This document shows positions 6,801 through 7,305 of a stretch of 7,305 nt of DNA, in pieces. Location of the stretch: the NCBI GenBank assembly GCA_947178195.1, contig CAMWXM010000144.1, positions 1-7,305 on the forward strand. The letters are read 5' to 3'. Both the position numbers and the translations under genes were made by a program. Source of the stretch: an uncultured Ruminococcus sp. GTDB taxonomy: Bacteria > Bacillota > Clostridia > Oscillospirales > Ruminococcaceae. The notes beneath the pieces are model-generated. The model made no database searches. It saw nothing but the letters and a program-made list of their open reading frames with translations, and was not told the origin of the DNA. The stretch's first letter is position 1; each line of letters starts with the position of its first letter.

Positions 6801-6846
6801 TCACCTCTACCCACGTCCTTTACGATAGTACTCTATATCTATTATA
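6799..6846 (-). promoter_or_regulatory. Orphan minus-strand promoter and strong ribosome binding site
   Basis: Reading leftward, a perfect TATAAT (plus 6841-6846), preceded by GTAG, is followed about 32 bases later by AGAGGTGATC (plus 6799-6808), which is strongly complementary to the 16S rRNA 3' end (GATCACCTCC). The expected ATG would sit right after GATCACC, but AAAAAAGACC is found instead and no long frame follows. The small inverted repeat ATAG-TACT-CTAT (6825-6836) lies between them and could be an operator or chance. No clear -35 box is seen. It looks like the 5' control region of a lost gene. Confidence 0.45.
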
Positions 6847-6898
6847 CTACCGCTTTTCGGAATGTGGATATTTGCAGAGTAAAATATTATAACAAAAT

Positions 6899-6923
6899 GG
6901 AGTTGTTGCATTGCAACAGCCCC
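6899..6923 (-). terminator. Rho-independent terminator of the small minus-strand gene
   Basis: A 12-base stem (GGAGTTGTTGCA against TGCAACAGCCCC, one A-C mismatch and one wobble) with a one-base nominal loop is followed on the minus strand by ATTTTGTTAT. It sits 35 bases after the stop codon of the 6959-7171 gene. On the plus strand it is followed by a weaker T-rich tract (CCTCTTTATT), so some bidirectional action is possible. Confidence 0.75.
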
Positions 6924-6958
6924 ATCCTCTTTATTAGCAACTGTGCTTTTTATTAAAG

Positions 6959-7171
6959 TCATAAACAATTAGCTTCTTTTAAAGCTCTAGCCCAAAAATC
7001 ATCATCTTCCTCTTTTTTCTTTTTTTCTTCTTCATTTTTAATTTTTATTTCATAATATTTTTTTAGAATTGGACTTGAAATTTCATCTTGCTCTTCCGCT
7101 ATTTCTTCCTCTGTCTTTTCGATTCCATTTCCTAATACTAAGTCATTTTTACATAATATTTCTACACTCAT
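6959..7171 (-). CDS. Small acidic, lysine-rich hypothetical protein (70 aa)
   Basis: I do not recognise this protein. It is short and highly charged: an E-rich middle part (EKTEEEIAEEQDE), a KKYYEIKIK segment, then a mixed run of E and K, and an acidic DDDFWARALKEANCL end. The charged stretch from about residue 17 to 58 should be helical and may form a coiled coil. There is no signal peptide or membrane segment, so it is probably cytoplasmic. The start is well supported: AAGGAG (plus 7182-7187) lies 10 bases before ATG 7171-7169, and a terminator hairpin follows the stop, so it is a self-contained transcription unit. Its very AT-rich DNA (one 60-base line counted at 15% GC) contrasts with about 50% GC in the VirD4 piece, so it belongs to a different segment. 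Confidence 0.72.
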   Translation of the reverse strand: MSVEILCKNDLVLGNGIEKTEEEIAEEQDEISSPILKKYYEIKIKNEEEKKKKEEDDDFWARALKEANCL

Positions 7172-7232
7172 TTCTTATATTCTCCTTTTTTATTAATATG
7201 AAACAAAGTATAATTTTACAAAATAATTTACC

Positions 7233-7261
7233 CTATAATTTTTTACATATTCAATACTCAA
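7233..7261 (-). promoter_or_regulatory. Possible promoter of the small minus-strand gene
   Basis: On the minus strand TTGAGT (plus 7256-7261) and TTATAG (plus 7233-7238) are separated by 17 bases, about 60 bases upstream of the start codon. The surrounding DNA is extremely AT-rich (about 17% GC in one 60-base line), so look-alike boxes are expected and the call is weak. Confidence 0.3.
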
Positions 7262-7281
7262 CCAGAATTGATATAAAACGA

Positions 7282-7305
7282 GGACTGCCGCACTAACGAC
7301 AGTCC
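7282..7305 (-). terminator. Terminator-like hairpin at the window edge
   Basis: A 9-base stem (GGACTGTCG against CGGCAGTCC, one T-G wobble) with a 6-base loop is followed on the minus strand by TCGTTTTATAT. It probably ends a minus-strand gene lying to the right of the window and separates it from the small gene. The plus-strand flank is not visible, so a bidirectional role cannot be judged. Confidence 0.6.

Noticed and set aside
7069..7296. Plus-strand open frame of 75 codons rich in F, L and I
   Set aside because: It is antisense to the supported 70-residue minus-strand gene; its hydrophobic look comes from reading the complement of A-rich lysine and glutamate codons.
1..7305. CRISPR array, tRNA or rRNA gene
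   Set aside because: No regularly spaced short direct repeats, cloverleaf-like sequence or rRNA stretch was seen; the only tandem repeats are protein-coding.

Overview
The window looks like a mosaic piece of accessory DNA from a gut-type, low-to-medium-GC Clostridia genome (Oscillospiraceae/Ruminococcus-like). The grounds are a VirD4/TraG coupling-protein fragment of the type carried by Clostridia conjugative elements, strong AGGAG-type ribosome binding sites, and a long secreted protein with calcium-binding repeats. This placement is inference from style; there is no rRNA or other marker gene.

Layout from left to right. (1) Positions 1-743 hold the 3' part of an IS110-family transposase, followed by a short AT-rich tail to about 900. 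(2) Positions 901-5252, minus strand, hold a large modular protein gene. Its order is the end of a beta-rich module, three FN3-like repeats, a block of thrombospondin-type-3-like calcium-binding repeats, a vWFA-like domain with a degenerate metal site, more D-rich loops, and a C-terminal HExxHxxGxxD zinc metalloprotease. The gene has lost its 5' end (no signal peptide, no real start) and is split by a one-base frameshift at 4715-4717. (3) At 5249-5292, exactly where the gene breaks off, lies a strong bulged hairpin. A divergent MobV/Pre-like relaxase gene (5401-6153) follows it, so the hairpin is a good candidate oriT/recombination site. (4) Positions 6184-6546 hold an internal slice of a VirD4/TraG ATPase that has lost both its membrane N-terminus and everything after the Walker A strand. 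An unidentified fragment (6547 to about 6795) is joined directly to it. (5) At about 6795 the sequence switches again to a minus-strand promoter and ribosome binding site with no gene behind them. (6) The right end is very AT-rich and holds one intact-looking small minus-strand gene (6959-7171) with its own ribosome binding site and downstream terminator, plus a second terminator-like hairpin at the window edge.

Only the relaxase and the small acidic protein look complete. The rest appears to be broken or joined pieces: a transposon end, a decapitated exported protease, a gutted coupling protein and an orphan promoter. The most interesting question is whether the relaxase and its hairpin caused the break in the protease gene, since Mob/Pre proteins of this kind are known to recombine plasmids at such sites. 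The alternative is that some joints are assembly errors; reads spanning 4716, 5250, 6185, 6547 and 6795 would settle it.
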